Assembly (NCBI RefSeq): GCF_013114835.1 | Contig: NZ_JAAVLW010000003.1 | Coordinates: forward strand, 558,001-622,000 | From: Bradyrhizobium archetypum | Lineage (GTDB): Bacteria; Pseudomonadota; Alphaproteobacteria; Rhizobiales; Xanthobacteraceae | Direction: 5' to 3' | Length of the DNA: 64,000 bases | In this document: in pieces, positions 9,417-18,287 of the stretch | Layout: the number at the start of each line of letters is the position of its first letter | How positions within the stretch are numbered: position 1 is the stretch's first letter | Translations under genes and position numbers: made by a program | The notes under the pieces: model-generated | Seen by the model: only the letters and a program-made list of their open reading frames with translations | What the model was told of the DNA's origin: nothing | Databases searched by the model: none

Positions 9417-10247
9417 CTAGTGGGCGACGCTTCCGGTGACCGCTGCGACACTCGCTTGCGAAAAGTGCAGCTCATTGAAGCCGAGCTTGCCGGCGACCAC
9501 AATCAGAACTGAGGCCAGCACCAGCCTCAGCACCGTCTCCGGCACGCGAACCGCGCAGTAGCTGCCGATCACGATGCCGGGCAAGGATCCGATCAACAAC
9601 ACGCCCATCAGCGGCCAATCCACCGAACCCAGCGCCCAGTGGCCGATGCCGGCGACTAGCGTCAGCGGTACGGCGTGCGCGATGTCGGAGCCGACGATAT
9701 TCGCCATCGGCAGGCGCGGATAGAGCAGCAGGAGCGCGGTGACGCCAACCGCGCCGGCGCCCACGGAGGAAATCGAGACCAGCACACCGAGCGCCACACC
9801 GACGACCACGGTCGCGCGGCCGGTCGTCGCAGCATCGAACCCTTCCATGCGCCGGCGGTATCGTTCCATGATCGCTCGGCGGAAGATCAACGAAGTCGAA
9901 GTGAGGATGAGCGCAAAGCACAGCACCAGATTGACCAGGCTGCGCGCGGCATCTCCCTTGAGCTCGAGTTGCCACAGCACGAGCAAGGTAACGACGCTCG
10001 CGGGGATGCTGCCGCTGGCAAGGCGTATCACCGCCGGCCAGTGAATGCTGCGTGCAAAGCCATGCACCAGGCTGCCGCCCGTCTTGGTCGCCGCGGCGTA
10101 AAGAAGGTCAGTACCGACGGCGGTCGTGGGGTGGATACCGAATAGCAGGATCAGCAACGGCGTCATCAGCGACCCGCCACCGACGCCCGTCATCCCCACC
10201 AGTAGGCCGACGCCAAATCCCGAAGCAACGTAAAGTGGATCGATCAT
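9417..10247 (-). CDS. TauE/SafE family sulfite/anion exporter-like membrane protein
   Basis: 276-residue multi-spanning inner-membrane protein. The N-terminal GLLVGMTGVGGGSLMTPLLI and the internal SISSVGAGAVGVTALL are the two diagnostic repeats of the TauE/SafE family (proposed exporters of sulfite, sulfoacetate or related anions). It converges with bdhA and is not in an obvious operon. The substrate cannot be read from sequence. Confidence 0.88.
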   Translation of the reverse strand: MIDPLYVASGFGVGLLVGMTGVGGGSLMTPLLILLFGIHPTTAVGTDLLYAAATKTGGSLVHGFARSIHWPAVIRLASGSIPASVVTLLVLWQLELKGDAARSLVNLVLCFALILTSTSLIFRRAIMERYRRRMEGFDAATTGRATVVVGVALGVLVSISSVGAGAVGVTALLLLYPRLPMANIVGSDIAHAVPLTLVAGIGHWALGSVDWPLMGVLLIGSLPGIVIGSYCAVRVPETVLRLVLASVLIVVAGKLGFNELHFSQASVAAVTGSVAH

Positions 10248-10505
10248 CCCGGAATCAAATCGTAGTTTAGCACTGTATTATATAACAGGCCGGCACCCGA
10301 CGTCCCGTCTCGGCTGCGACCGGGACGAAATAAGAATGTTTCATGCGTGCAGGAGAACTGGACGGACATATTCCCCTACGACGTCAGCGATCAGTGGTGG
10401 CGACCTCTTGTCCCCTCTTCAAATGAGGCGGCAGCGTGGCATGTTGAAACCGAGAGGAGCATGGGGGCTTGGAACTATTCGCCTTAAGCTGCTCGATGAA
10501 GCAAG

Positions 10506-11864
10506 TCAGCCTTTACCGAACGCCAGCACGTGGAGGCCGAGCCGCCGGCGCACGATCCAGAACAGCAGTACCGTCTCGAACGCCAGCGAGATCGAGGTCG
10601 CGGCCGCCGCACCGTGACCGCCGAAGGGCGGCACCAGGATTACGCAGAGCACGACGTTCATGACGAAGGCAAGCGCGTAGGCCAGCGCGCAGATATGCTG
10701 GTGGCCGAGCATGTTGAGCAACCGTTCGACCGGGCCGATCGCGGAACGCACCAACAGTCCGGCAGCGGCTATGAACATGATGTCATAGCCAACCACGAAC
10801 TGCGGTCCGAACAGCCGCAACAGCGGTTTGCCGAGCGCGAGCAGCAGAATGGTCGCGGCCAGCGATGGCCAGAATGTCCACTGGATCGCATGCGCCACAT
10901 AGGCCGACAGCCGCGGCTTGTCACCCTGGGCATGAAACTCGGCAAAGCGATGCGCCGTCGTCGCCGCCATCGCGTAGTGAATGAAGGACACCAGCGCCAG
11001 CGTCTTCACGACGGCGAAATAGATGCCGACCTCTTCTGAAGAGCGGAACTGCTGCAGCACCAGCACGTCCGTGTAGGACAGCAGCAAATAGAAGCCCTCG
11101 ACCATCAAGATCGGCAGCGAGACGGCGAGCCAGCCACGGAAATCATAGGCCGTGGGACCGGGCTCGACATGGCTGCCGAGTTTGCGGTTGAGCACGATCA
11201 TTTGGCCGATCATCGCGATCCACACCGCCGCGGCGCTGGCCCACATCGCGGCGGTGGCGCCGAGATTGAAGCCGAGCGCAAAGGCGCCGGCGGTAAAGCC
11301 GATGATCAGCGACTGCCGCACGATGAATTGCGGCATCAGGCCGAGCCGCATCCAGTCATGCGAACGGGCGATGCCGTCCTGGGTGTTGGCGACGACAAAC
11401 GCCGGCAGCGTCAGGCAGCCGATATAGAGCGGAGTGATCGCATTGGCGTCCATCCACGGCGACAATCCCTTCACTGTGCCGACCAGCAGCAGCGAGACGA
11501 TGGAGGAGACGGCGAACGTGATCCAGCGGCTGCCGGAAAGGAAGCCGCGCAGCAGGGCATGCTCGCCGCGGGTTCGATACTCCGGAATGATCTTCTGCGC
11601 GGATGCCGAAATACCGAAATCCATCATGCTGCCGAGCAGCAGCACCCAGGTCCAGACATAGACATAGACGCCGTAATCCGACCCGCCCATCCAGCGCGCC
11701 AGCAGGATCTGCGATAAATAGGCGAGCGCGGCACTGAGCACGCGGATGATGAAGATCGTGCCGGCGAGCCGTCGCGTAACGGAGGCTTCATGCGATCCGC
11801 CCAGCAGCGCGCGCAGCCGCGCGATCGCGCCGGCAGGCGAAGCGGTTGCGGATTGCGTATCCAT
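10506..11864 (-). CDS. Polysaccharide flippase-like (MOP superfamily) membrane protein
   Basis: 452 residues from the ATG at 11864; in-frame GTG codons at 11873 and 11867 are alternatives. About twelve to fourteen hydrophobic segments, with early RLAGTIFIIRVLSAALAYLSQ typical of oligosaccharide flippases (Wzx/RfbX-like). Such proteins move lipid-linked sugar units across the inner membrane. No glycosyltransferases are next to it, so the polymer served is unknown. The 258 bases after it towards tauE hold no recognisable gene. Confidence 0.82.
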   Translation of the reverse strand: MDTQSATASPAGAIARLRALLGGSHEASVTRRLAGTIFIIRVLSAALAYLSQILLARWMGGSDYGVYVYVWTWVLLLGSMMDFGISASAQKIIPEYRTRGEHALLRGFLSGSRWITFAVSSIVSLLLVGTVKGLSPWMDANAITPLYIGCLTLPAFVVANTQDGIARSHDWMRLGLMPQFIVRQSLIIGFTAGAFALGFNLGATAAMWASAAAVWIAMIGQMIVLNRKLGSHVEPGPTAYDFRGWLAVSLPILMVEGFYLLLSYTDVLVLQQFRSSEEVGIYFAVVKTLALVSFIHYAMAATTAHRFAEFHAQGDKPRLSAYVAHAIQWTFWPSLAATILLLALGKPLLRLFGPQFVVGYDIMFIAAAGLLVRSAIGPVERLLNMLGHQHICALAYALAFVMNVVLCVILVPPFGGHGAAAATSISLAFETVLLFWIVRRRLGLHVLAFGKG

Positions 11865-12180
11865 CACGGCCACGAGGGTACATCCCCGAACTACGCCGCG
11901 AGGCTGCGGCGATGGTCGGATGTATCAACCATTCGTTAAGATTCGGTTGGGTGGACCCCTGTCCGGCGTCGCTTACGGGGTCATATGTGATCCGCAGGAA
12001 CAAAGTCGCCGAGCCGTCGTTTGATGCCGCGGAGCCATCGCCCGCCGTTCAGAACGGCGCATGTCGCGGATAGCCAAAGGTCTGAAGGACCCGCCGTTAT
12101 TCATTACAGGCGCTCGCGCGGATAGCCAAAGGCGATGGCTGCCCCTCACCCCGAAATAGCCCGCGTGTCCGGGCCGCGAG
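11865..12180. other. 316-base gap with a 16-bp direct repeat
   Basis: No convincing gene. The sequence CGCGGATAGCCAAAGG occurs twice in the same orientation at 12065-12080 and 12117-12132. Short open frames here (such as 11788-12003 on the minus strand) have arginine-rich, unstructured translations and were not accepted. Confidence 0.5.
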
Positions 12181-12333
12181 ATGGATGATCCGAACGATTT
12201 GGTACTGGCCATGTTAGGATTGGCGATAGCTGCCATCATGCTGGTGGCCGGCGCGCTCTATCTCATCATGACGCCAGATCCCGTACCGAGCCGCCCGGCG
12301 CCGCCAGCCGCACAGATATCCCCGGTTTCGTGA
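12181..12333 (+). CDS. Small single-pass membrane protein, 50 residues, unknown function
   Basis: ATG to TGA gives 50 residues beginning MDDPNDLVLAMLGLAIAAIM. A hydrophobic stretch of about 23 residues is followed by a proline-rich tail (TPDPVPSRPAPPA). The amphiphilic layout resembles the many uncharacterised small membrane proteins of Bradyrhizobium. The ribosome site is weak and nothing else supports expression, so this is a candidate only. Confidence 0.45.
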   Translation: MDDPNDLVLAMLGLAIAAIMLVAGALYLIMTPDPVPSRPAPPAAQISPVS

Positions 12334-12435
12334 TTTGTCGCTTTCGCGTCGATCTAGGCCCGGGGTTGGCGGGAACTTTTTTGGTTTGTCGCAATTTTGA
12401 GCCTTGGCTGCATTGTGCGGCCGGGGAGGAAAAAT

Positions 12436-12693
12436 ATGAAACTGCTTGTCACCGCTGTAGCGATCACCACCGCGCTGGCCGTTTGCCCGGCTTTTGCCCA
12501 GAAGAAGACGTCCTGCACGAGCGAAAACATGGCCAAGCTCGTCACGTCCAGCAACGCCATGCCTGATAGTCCTCGCAAAATGGCGATGATGAAAGAGATG
12601 GGCGCGGCAAATGCCGCAATGGCGAAGGGCGATATGCGGGCGGCTTGCAAGAGCTATATGCGCGCCCAGCAAATGAGCGGTCAGAACAGTTAG
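12436..12693 (+). CDS. Small exported protein, 85 residues, unknown function
   Basis: The ATG at 12436 follows a strong GGGGAGGA ribosome site. A signal peptide ending AFAQ (about residue 22) precedes a mature region of about 63 residues rich in Met, Ala and Lys with two cysteines (CTSEN and ACKSY). The repeated MAMMKEMGAANAAMAKGDM part is predicted helical. I do not recognise a named family. It stands alone, with a DsbD-N-like gene converging from the other strand. Confidence 0.75.
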   Translation: MKLLVTAVAITTALAVCPAFAQKKTSCTSENMAKLVTSSNAMPDSPRKMAMMKEMGAANAAMAKGDMRAACKSYMRAQQMSGQNS

Positions 12694-12824
12694 TTAAGTA
12701 TACAACATTGCTGAAGAGGAGAGCCGCCAAGCGTCGGCACTCCTCGCACTTCGCTGCAGCGGGACGGAAGGACGTCGCGCCATCGCGGCGAGATTGCGCA
12801 TCTTCGCAGGGACGGCAGGTCGCA

Positions 12825-13661
12825 TCAGTCCAAATTGACGTTGAACTCATAGGCTCGGTCACCGCCGACCAGCGTCAGCTTGAGCGCGGCGCCTTCGGCT
12901 TTGGCGCCGGGCGGCAGGCCGTCGAGTTCGAATGAAAAGCGCTTGACGCCGGGGGGGCCTTGCTTGACGAGGGTCGGGACCGGCAGTGCCCAGTCGGGCG
13001 TCGGGCCCTCGACGAACAGGCTGACCTCCTTGGCCTCGGGCGCGGCCACGTCGACCAGCACGCTGCTCTTTCCTTCGCGCTTGATGTCGCGGATGGTCAG
13101 CGGATTGGGGTCGCCGATATTGGCGGGCTTCGGCACCGCATTGAGCGCTTCGGACAGCGTGCCGTCCTCGGTGCTTGCCACGCTGGCAAAGGCGAGCTCA
13201 GCATGGGCTTCGACGGGGATGCAGATCTTCTCGCAAACCGCGTAGCTGATATTGGCCCGCAGCGTCACCGGCTTGTCGGCGTTCTTGGCCACGATCCGCA
13301 ACGGCAGCACGACCTGCTGCTTGTAACCCAGCGCGGTGCCGCCGGCGCCGTCGTCGAATTTGCTTGGCGCCGGCCACAGCACGGTCACAGCGTCGACGTT
13401 GTCCGATTTGGAGAAGTCAAAGCGGGGCGGAACGCCGGAATCGCCGGGCGTCCGCCAATAGGTCTTCCATCCTGGCTGCAACTGGATGGCGATGCCGCCG
13501 AGCAGCACCGCGCCGCTCCGCGATCCCGCCAGCAGCCGGAGCGCGGAATGCACGTCGCGTTGCCACGGCGAAGCATCCTCGGCGCGAACCTCCGACGTCG
13601 CACACGCGACGCATAGTGCGGCGACGCCGAGCACGGCGCGCAGGGGAACCATCAGGGCCAT
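12825..13661 (-). CDS. DsbD N-terminal-domain-like periplasmic protein
   Basis: 278 residues with an N-terminal signal peptide (cleavage near VRAED). The domain resembles the N-terminal domain of thiol:disulfide interchange protein DsbD/ScsB, with GWKTYWRTPGDSGVPP and the paired cysteines CEKIC in the AVCEKICIPVEA segment. The membrane and thioredoxin domains of DsbD are absent, so it would be a stand-alone periplasmic thiol-disulfide partner or a binding domain. It is divergent from yqgE. Start at 13661 keeps the full signal peptide. Confidence 0.8.
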   Translation of the reverse strand: MALMVPLRAVLGVAALCVACATSEVRAEDASPWQRDVHSALRLLAGSRSGAVLLGGIAIQLQPGWKTYWRTPGDSGVPPRFDFSKSDNVDAVTVLWPAPSKFDDGAGGTALGYKQQVVLPLRIVAKNADKPVTLRANISYAVCEKICIPVEAHAELAFASVASTEDGTLSEALNAVPKPANIGDPNPLTIRDIKREGKSSVLVDVAAPEAKEVSLFVEGPTPDWALPVPTLVKQGPPGVKRFSFELDGLPPGAKAEGAALKLTLVGGDRAYEFNVNLD

Positions 13662-13798
13662 GGCACGTCTTTACAGGCAAGTTTCGGTGCAAACCATTGA
13701 ATTGCGTGTGATCGGCGGGGCGAGTGCCGCCCGAAGTTTAATTGACAGAAACCGTACCCGATATCAGGATATGAGACTAGCAAGAGAGGCACTTGCGG

Positions 13799-14449
13799 AT
13801 GAGCTCTGAAGGCAAGACACCAAAGCCCGTTCGCCGCAAAGCTGCCGGCCTTGGCGACAATTCGTCCGGCGAAGGATACCTGGACGGCCGGCTGCTGATC
13901 GCCATGCCGGTGATGGGCGATCCTCGTTTCGAGCGCTCCGTCATCTACATGTGCGCCCATTCGTCGGAAGGGGCGATGGGCATCATCGTCAACCGTCCGG
14001 CCGGCAGCATCGATTTTCCCGGCCTGCTGGTCCAGCTCGACATCATCCAGAAAGCCGACCAGATCAAGTTGCCGGAAAACGCCGAGACCATGCAGGTCTT
14101 GAAGGGTGGCCCGGTCGATACCGGCCGCGGCTTCGTGCTGCATTCGAGCGATTTCTTCATCAAGGACGCGACGCTGAATATCGACGACGGCATCTGCCTG
14201 ACGGCGACGGTGGACATTCTCAAGGCGATAGCCCAGGGCACCGGACCCAAACACGCGATCCTGGCACTGGGCTATGCCGGCTGGGCGCCGGGCCAGCTCG
14301 AGAACGAGATCCAGCACAATGGCTGGCTGCATTGCGACGCCGATCCGGATTTGATTTTCGGCGATGATGTCGAGGAAAAGTACCAGCGCGCGCTGCGCAA
14401 GATCGGCATCGATCCCGGCATGCTGTCGAACGAGGCCGGGCACGCCTGA
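13799..14449 (+). CDS. YqgE/AlgH family protein (UPF0301)
   Basis: 216 residues from the ATG at 13799, preceded by AGAGAGG; a TTG two codons earlier is an alternative. It carries the family core [22 protein letters not shown] and [11 protein letters not shown], then [14 protein letters not shown] and the C-terminal [15 protein letters not shown]. The molecular function of this widespread cytoplasmic family is not established. Length fits the family with a short polar N-terminal addition. Confidence 0.93.
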   Translation: MSSEGKTPKPVRRKAAGLGDNSSGEGYLDGRLLIAMPVMGDPRFERSVIYMCAHSSEGAMGIIVNRPAGSIDFPGLLVQLDIIQKADQIKLPENAETMQVLKGGPVDTGRGFVLHSSDFFIKDATLNIDDGICLTATVDILKAIAQGTGPKHAILALGYAGWAPGQLENEIQHNGWLHCDADPDLIFGDDVEEKYQRALRKIGIDPGMLSNEAGHA

Positions 14450-14452
14450 CTT

Positions 14453-14539
14453 CGTCATTGCCGGGCTCGACCCGGCGATCCATCCAAAGAGATGCTTTTT
14501 GCGCGGTAATGGATGCGCGGGTCAAGCCCGCGCATGACG
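14453..14539. repeat. Palindromic intergenic repeat, family B
   Basis: An element bounded by CGTCATTGCCGGG and a matching CGCATGACG end, with internal hairpin halves GCCGGGCTCGACCCGGC and GCGCGGGTCAAGCCCGC. Related copies lie at 15556-15645 and 37329-37413. It fills the space between yqgE and the dioxygenase gene. Confidence 0.75.
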
Positions 14540-14558
14540 GGTGGGTGCGTGCTAGGCG

Positions 14559-15446
14559 TTACTCCGCCGCCTGTTGGGCTACCGTCGGCTCGGTGCCGGC
14601 AATGGTTGCGCGGCGCATGTCGCGGGGCTGCGACTGGTCGTAGCGGCGCACGCGGTGCATGGTCTGGCGATTGTCCCACATCACGAGGTCATGCACGGCC
14701 CATTTATGGATGTAGACGAATTCCGGCTTTGTCGCGTGCTCAGTGAGATCGCGCAGCAACAGCCGCGCCTCGGGCATGCTCATGCCTTTGATGGCGCCCG
14801 CATGCGACGACAGATACAGCGACTTGCGGCCGTGCACCGGATGGGTCCGCACCAGCCGCTGCAACACCGGCTTGAACATCTCTTTCTCTTCATCGGTATA
14901 GTCAAGGAAGCCGAGCGAGCCGCGCGAATACATCAGCGAATGCTCGCAGATCAGGTCTTCGATCTCGGCCTTGGTCTCATCGTCGAGCGCGTCATAGGCC
15001 GCGCGCATATCGGCGAATTCGGTGTTGCCGCCCTTGGGGTTCACCACCCGCGCCGACAGCAATGAGAATTTGGCCGGGATCGGGCGGAACGAGCTGTCGG
15101 AATGCCACAGGCAATTGCCGAGATTGAATAGATGCGCGCGGCTGTCGCGCGGCAATGGCTTGCCGTCCTTGCCGAGGTTGGAAACGTCGTTGAGACCGGT
15201 CGAGAGGCGTGAATCCTGAGGCTTGACGATATTGCCGCCGCGCGCGTCTTCGCGCTTGCCGAAATTCAGCGCGAAGGCGAGCTGCTGTTCGTCGGTGATG
15301 TCCTGGTCGTGGAAGATGAGCACGGCATATTTGTCCATCGCCGCCTCGACCTCGATCGCTTCCTGCTTTGTCAGGGACTTTCGCAAATCAAGCCCGGAAA
15401 CTTCGCCGACAAAATGCCGATGCAACTGCCGGATCGCGATCGTCAT
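14559..15446 (-). CDS. TauD/TfdA-family Fe(II)/2-oxoglutarate dioxygenase
   Basis: 295-residue non-heme iron dioxygenase. The iron facial triad is His115 and Asp117 in WHSDSSF and His264 in NRQTMHR; an Arg at 275 or 279 would bind 2-oxoglutarate. The spacing agrees closely with that of TfdA, and the N-terminal MTIAIRQLHRHFVGEVSGLD resembles the alpha-type TfdA of bradyrhizobia. The natural substrate of these chromosomal homologues is uncertain; phenoxyacetate, taurine-like or other carboxylated substrates are possible. An SDR gene on the same strand lies upstream beyond a repeat. Confidence 0.87.
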   Translation of the reverse strand: MTIAIRQLHRHFVGEVSGLDLRKSLTKQEAIEVEAAMDKYAVLIFHDQDITDEQQLAFALNFGKREDARGGNIVKPQDSRLSTGLNDVSNLGKDGKPLPRDSRAHLFNLGNCLWHSDSSFRPIPAKFSLLSARVVNPKGGNTEFADMRAAYDALDDETKAEIEDLICEHSLMYSRGSLGFLDYTDEEKEMFKPVLQRLVRTHPVHGRKSLYLSSHAGAIKGMSMPEARLLLRDLTEHATKPEFVYIHKWAVHDLVMWDNRQTMHRVRRYDQSQPRDMRRATIAGTEPTVAQQAAE

Positions 15447-15555
15447 GGCGTCTCTCCCGAAAGCGGCGGGCGGTTTTGCCCGCTCTGTTTGAGAGAAAAG
15501 CTACTCGCTGACATTGCGATGTCAACGCGATAGGGGCTGTGCTGCGCACACACCT

Positions 15556-15645
15556 GTCATGCCCGGACTTGATCCGGGCATCCATCGACCTTCACAAGAG
15601 GCTTTTCAAAGCGGATGGGTTGCCGGGTCAGGCCCTGCAATGATA
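15556..15645. repeat. Palindromic intergenic repeat, family B
   Basis: Second copy in the same orientation sense, opening GTCATGCCCGGACTTGATCC and closing with TGCAATGAT. It sits between the dioxygenase and SDR genes. Confidence 0.75.
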
Positions 15646-15650
15646 AGTGC

Positions 15651-16430
15651 TCACGCGTTCCGCGCCATCAACCCACCATCGACCGGGATCACGGCGCCAG
15701 TCAGGAAGGAAGCGGCCGGCAGGCACAGGCTGAGCGTCATGTGCGCCACCTCCTCAGGGTCGCCGTAGCGGCCGAGCGCGGTGCGGCGCTTGGCGTAGAT
15801 CGTCTTGTGTTCTTCGGAAATCCGCTCGGTGATCGCGGTGCGGATCGGGCCGGGGCAGATGCAGTTCACCGTGATGCCCTCGCGGCCGAGTTCAACGGCG
15901 AGCGAGCGGGTGAGGCTGGTGACTCCGCCTTTCGCGGCGGAGTAAGGGCTGTGCAGCGCGGTCGCGCCGAGCGCCTCGGTCGATGCGATATTGACGATTC
16001 GCGGGCTCTTCGACTGGCGCAGATGCGGCAGCGCGGCGCGGATGATGCGCGGGTGCGCCGTCAGCATCACGGCCAGCGCCTTGTCCCAGGCGGCTTCATA
16101 GCCTTCGTCATCAATCGCCACGCGCACGGAGATGCCGGCATTGTTGATGACGATGTCGAGGGAGCCGAAATGCGCGGCCACGTCGTTGACCACTTTGATG
16201 ATGTCGTCGGGCTCGGCGACGTCGAGTGTCCAAGCTTTTGCCGAGCCGCCTCTCGCCGTGATCTCGCTGGCGACCGCCTGGGTAGGCTCAGCATTCAGAT
16301 CGGTCACAGCAACATTGGCGCCTTCGTCCGCGAACACGAGCGCCGTGGCGCGGCCCATGCCGCTGGCAGCACCGGTGACGAGAACGGTCAGGTCTTTGAC
16401 CGAGCGGCTGAGCTTTTTGAAATCTGGCAT
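15651..16430 (-). CDS. SDR-family oxidoreductase
   Basis: 259 residues starting at the ATG at 16430; an in-frame ATG at 16505 would add 25 non-conserved residues. Rossmann motif TGAASGMGRATA, NNAGIS, active-site YSAAK and the C-terminal GAVIPVDGGLMA are present. Classical short-chain dehydrogenase, NAD(P)-dependent; substrate unknown. Same strand as the TfdA-like dioxygenase but separated by about 200 bases with a repeat, so co-transcription is uncertain. Confidence 0.87.
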   Translation of the reverse strand: MPDFKKLSRSVKDLTVLVTGAASGMGRATALVFADEGANVAVTDLNAEPTQAVASEITARGGSAKAWTLDVAEPDDIIKVVNDVAAHFGSLDIVINNAGISVRVAIDDEGYEAAWDKALAVMLTAHPRIIRAALPHLRQSKSPRIVNIASTEALGATALHSPYSAAKGGVTSLTRSLAVELGREGITVNCICPGPIRTAITERISEEHKTIYAKRRTALGRYGDPEEVAHMTLSLCLPAASFLTGAVIPVDGGLMARNA

Positions 16431-16528
16431 GACAGGACCCGGACGAAGATGCGAGGTGCGCGTTGCAGGATTGACAAGGCTGGCACCGATCCGCAGACAG
16501 GTCAAACGACTTGCAGCGAGGTGCCAAA

Positions 16529-17040
16529 GTGACCGATATTCGCGGCCTGCAGATTAGTCGACTGGAGCCTTCCGACGCTGCGCTCTTCCGAGAGATACGG
16601 CTGGAGCGCCTGAAGACGAATCCAGAAGCGTTTGGCAGTACGTTCGAGGAAGAAAGTGCGCAGCCGTTGTCGTGGTTCGAAGCTGTCCTTGGTCGCAACG
16701 ATGTTTTCGGCGCTTTCCTCGATGGGGCGCTCTCTGGTATCGCAGCCTATGCTGCGCAGGCAGGTTTAAAGCACCGCACAAGGCGAGGCTTTGGGGCATG
16801 TATGTTCGAAGCACTGCAAGAAATTCCGGCCTTGGCAAGAAGCTTGTTGCGGCCGTTCTCAACCACGCACGCGGACGTGTGGAAATGGTTCAACTGACCG
16901 TCGTGAGCGCGAATGATGGCGCGCGCTGGCTCTACCGCGCCATGGGTTTCGTCGAATACGGTTATGAAAAGCGAGCCCTCAAGCAGAACGGGCGATATTA
17001 TGACGAGCTTCTGATGGTCAAATTCCTCGACGAAAGGCTT
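16529..17040 (+). pseudogene. Frameshifted GNAT acetyltransferase
   Basis: From the GTG at 16529 (after AGCGAGG) one frame encodes the N-terminal half of a GNAT enzyme (LQISRLEPSDAALFREIRLE, NPEAFGST). Near 16770-16790 homology moves to another frame, which encodes the acetyl-CoA-binding half (WGMYVRSTARNSGLGKKL, GFVEYGYEKRALK). A single missing base would explain this. The second frame then has no stop and runs into the following SDR gene. Either a decayed gene or an assembly error at one base. Confidence 0.75.
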
Positions 17041-17073
17041 GAACCAAGATCACGACAAAAGAGGATCACAGGG

Positions 17074-17808
17074 ATGAACGAACTGGATTTCAGCGGCAGT
17101 CAGGTGCTGGTGGTCGGCGGCTCCAGCGGCATCGGCAACGGTATCGCGCAGGCGTTCCGCGCCAGGGGAGCGCGCGTCGCAGCCTGCGGCACCCGCGCCG
17201 CCGCCGCCGACTATTCGCCCGACGAAGGATCGCATCTTGAAGGGCTCGACTATTTCCAACTCGACGTCAGTAACGCGCGAGCCATCGAATCCTTCAAGCC
17301 GTCCTTCACGCAACTCGACGTGCTGGTTCTCGCGCAAGGCGCGGTGATCTACCGCCGCGGCGAATTCGAGATGGAGGGCTTCCGCAAGGTGGTGGAGGTC
17401 AACCTGATGAGCCTGATGGCGTGCGCAACCAAATTCAAGGCGATGCTGAGCGCCAGCCGGGGCTCGCTGATCATCGTCAGTTCGACCGCCGCCTATCACT
17501 CCACCATGGGCAACCCGGCCTATAACGCCTCGAAGACCGGCGCGGTCGGCCTGACGCGCACGCTCGGCGAGGCGTGGGCCGGGAACGGCATCCGCGTCAA
17601 CGGCATCGCACCCGGCCTGGTCGACACCAAGATGACCAAGGCGACGACGGCCAATCCGAAGCGGCTCGAAAGCGCGCTGGAGCGGATTCCGCTAAAGCGG
17701 CTCGGCACGCCGGCCGATATGGCCGGCGTGGCGTTGTTCCTGGCTTCGCCGCTTGCGTCCTACATCGTCGGCCAGACCATCGTGGTCGACGGCGGGCTGA
17801 TTCTGTAA
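17074..17808 (+). CDS. SDR-family oxidoreductase
   Basis: 244 residues starting at the ATG at 17074, with a modest GAGGATCACAGGG leader. It has VVGGSSGIGNGIAQAF, a short VLAQGA in place of the usual NNAG, catalytic YNASK and C-terminal GQTIVVDGGLIL. NAD(P)-dependent reductase or dehydrogenase of unknown substrate. The frame is open upstream through the acetyltransferase remnant, so a longer chimeric product cannot be excluded from sequence alone. Confidence 0.87.
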   Translation: MNELDFSGSQVLVVGGSSGIGNGIAQAFRARGARVAACGTRAAAADYSPDEGSHLEGLDYFQLDVSNARAIESFKPSFTQLDVLVLAQGAVIYRRGEFEMEGFRKVVEVNLMSLMACATKFKAMLSASRGSLIIVSSTAAYHSTMGNPAYNASKTGAVGLTRTLGEAWAGNGIRVNGIAPGLVDTKMTKATTANPKRLESALERIPLKRLGTPADMAGVALFLASPLASYIVGQTIVVDGGLIL

Positions 17809-17900
17809 GCCCGACACCTTGCGGAGCGGCGCGTTTCGCGCGCGGCAGGAACCCGAACCGGTCTTGCCGGTTACACCTCCTGAAAACAGGAGTGATCGCG

Positions 17901-18275
17901 ATGGACAAGGATCGGATAGCCGGTTCGGCGAAGGATTTTGCAGGCAAGGTCGAAGGCACTGTCGGCGATATGGCTGGCGACGCGAAGACGCAGGCTGAAG
18001 GCCGCGTGCGGGAAGCAGCAGGCACGGTGCAGAACCTGTATGGCCAGGCCAAGGATGCCGCCCGCGAGGCGACCGACACCGCCGTCAACTATGCCAAGGA
18101 TGCCTATGACCACCGTGGCGACGCCGTTCGCAGCGGCCAGCAAGCGGTGGCGAAGACCGTGCAGGAAAATCCGCTCGGCGCGCTGTTGGTGGCCGCCGGA
18201 ATTGGATTTGCGTTGGCGCTGCTGATGACGCGCCCGCCGCGCCGCCCGCCGCCGCGCTGGCGTTATTACGGCTGA
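17901..18275 (+). CDS. CsbD-like stress protein with C-terminal membrane anchor
   Basis: 124 residues from an ATG after ACAGGAGTG. The first 50 residues match the CsbD pattern (MDKDRIAGSAKDFAGKVEG and a following GDAKTQAEG repeat). The C-terminal part, ENPLGALLVAAGIGFALALL then an arginine/proline-rich tail, resembles the DUF883/ElaB membrane anchor. Proteins of this layout are induced by envelope or osmotic stress in related bacteria; here the role is inferred. Predicted long amphipathic helices lie between the two parts. Confidence 0.82.
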   Translation: MDKDRIAGSAKDFAGKVEGTVGDMAGDAKTQAEGRVREAAGTVQNLYGQAKDAAREATDTAVNYAKDAYDHRGDAVRSGQQAVAKTVQENPLGALLVAAGIGFALALLMTRPPRRPPPRWRYYG

Positions 18276-18287
18276 GCCGGGCTGAAA

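Noticed and set aside
10248..10505. Possible gene or repeat between the TauE-like and flippase genes
   Set aside because: No frame with start signal and no clear hairpin; only weak dyad symmetry around GTCCCG/CGGGAC.
11788..12003. 71-codon minus-strand frame upstream of the flippase
   Set aside because: Arg-rich, unstructured translation without a ribosome site or recognisable family.
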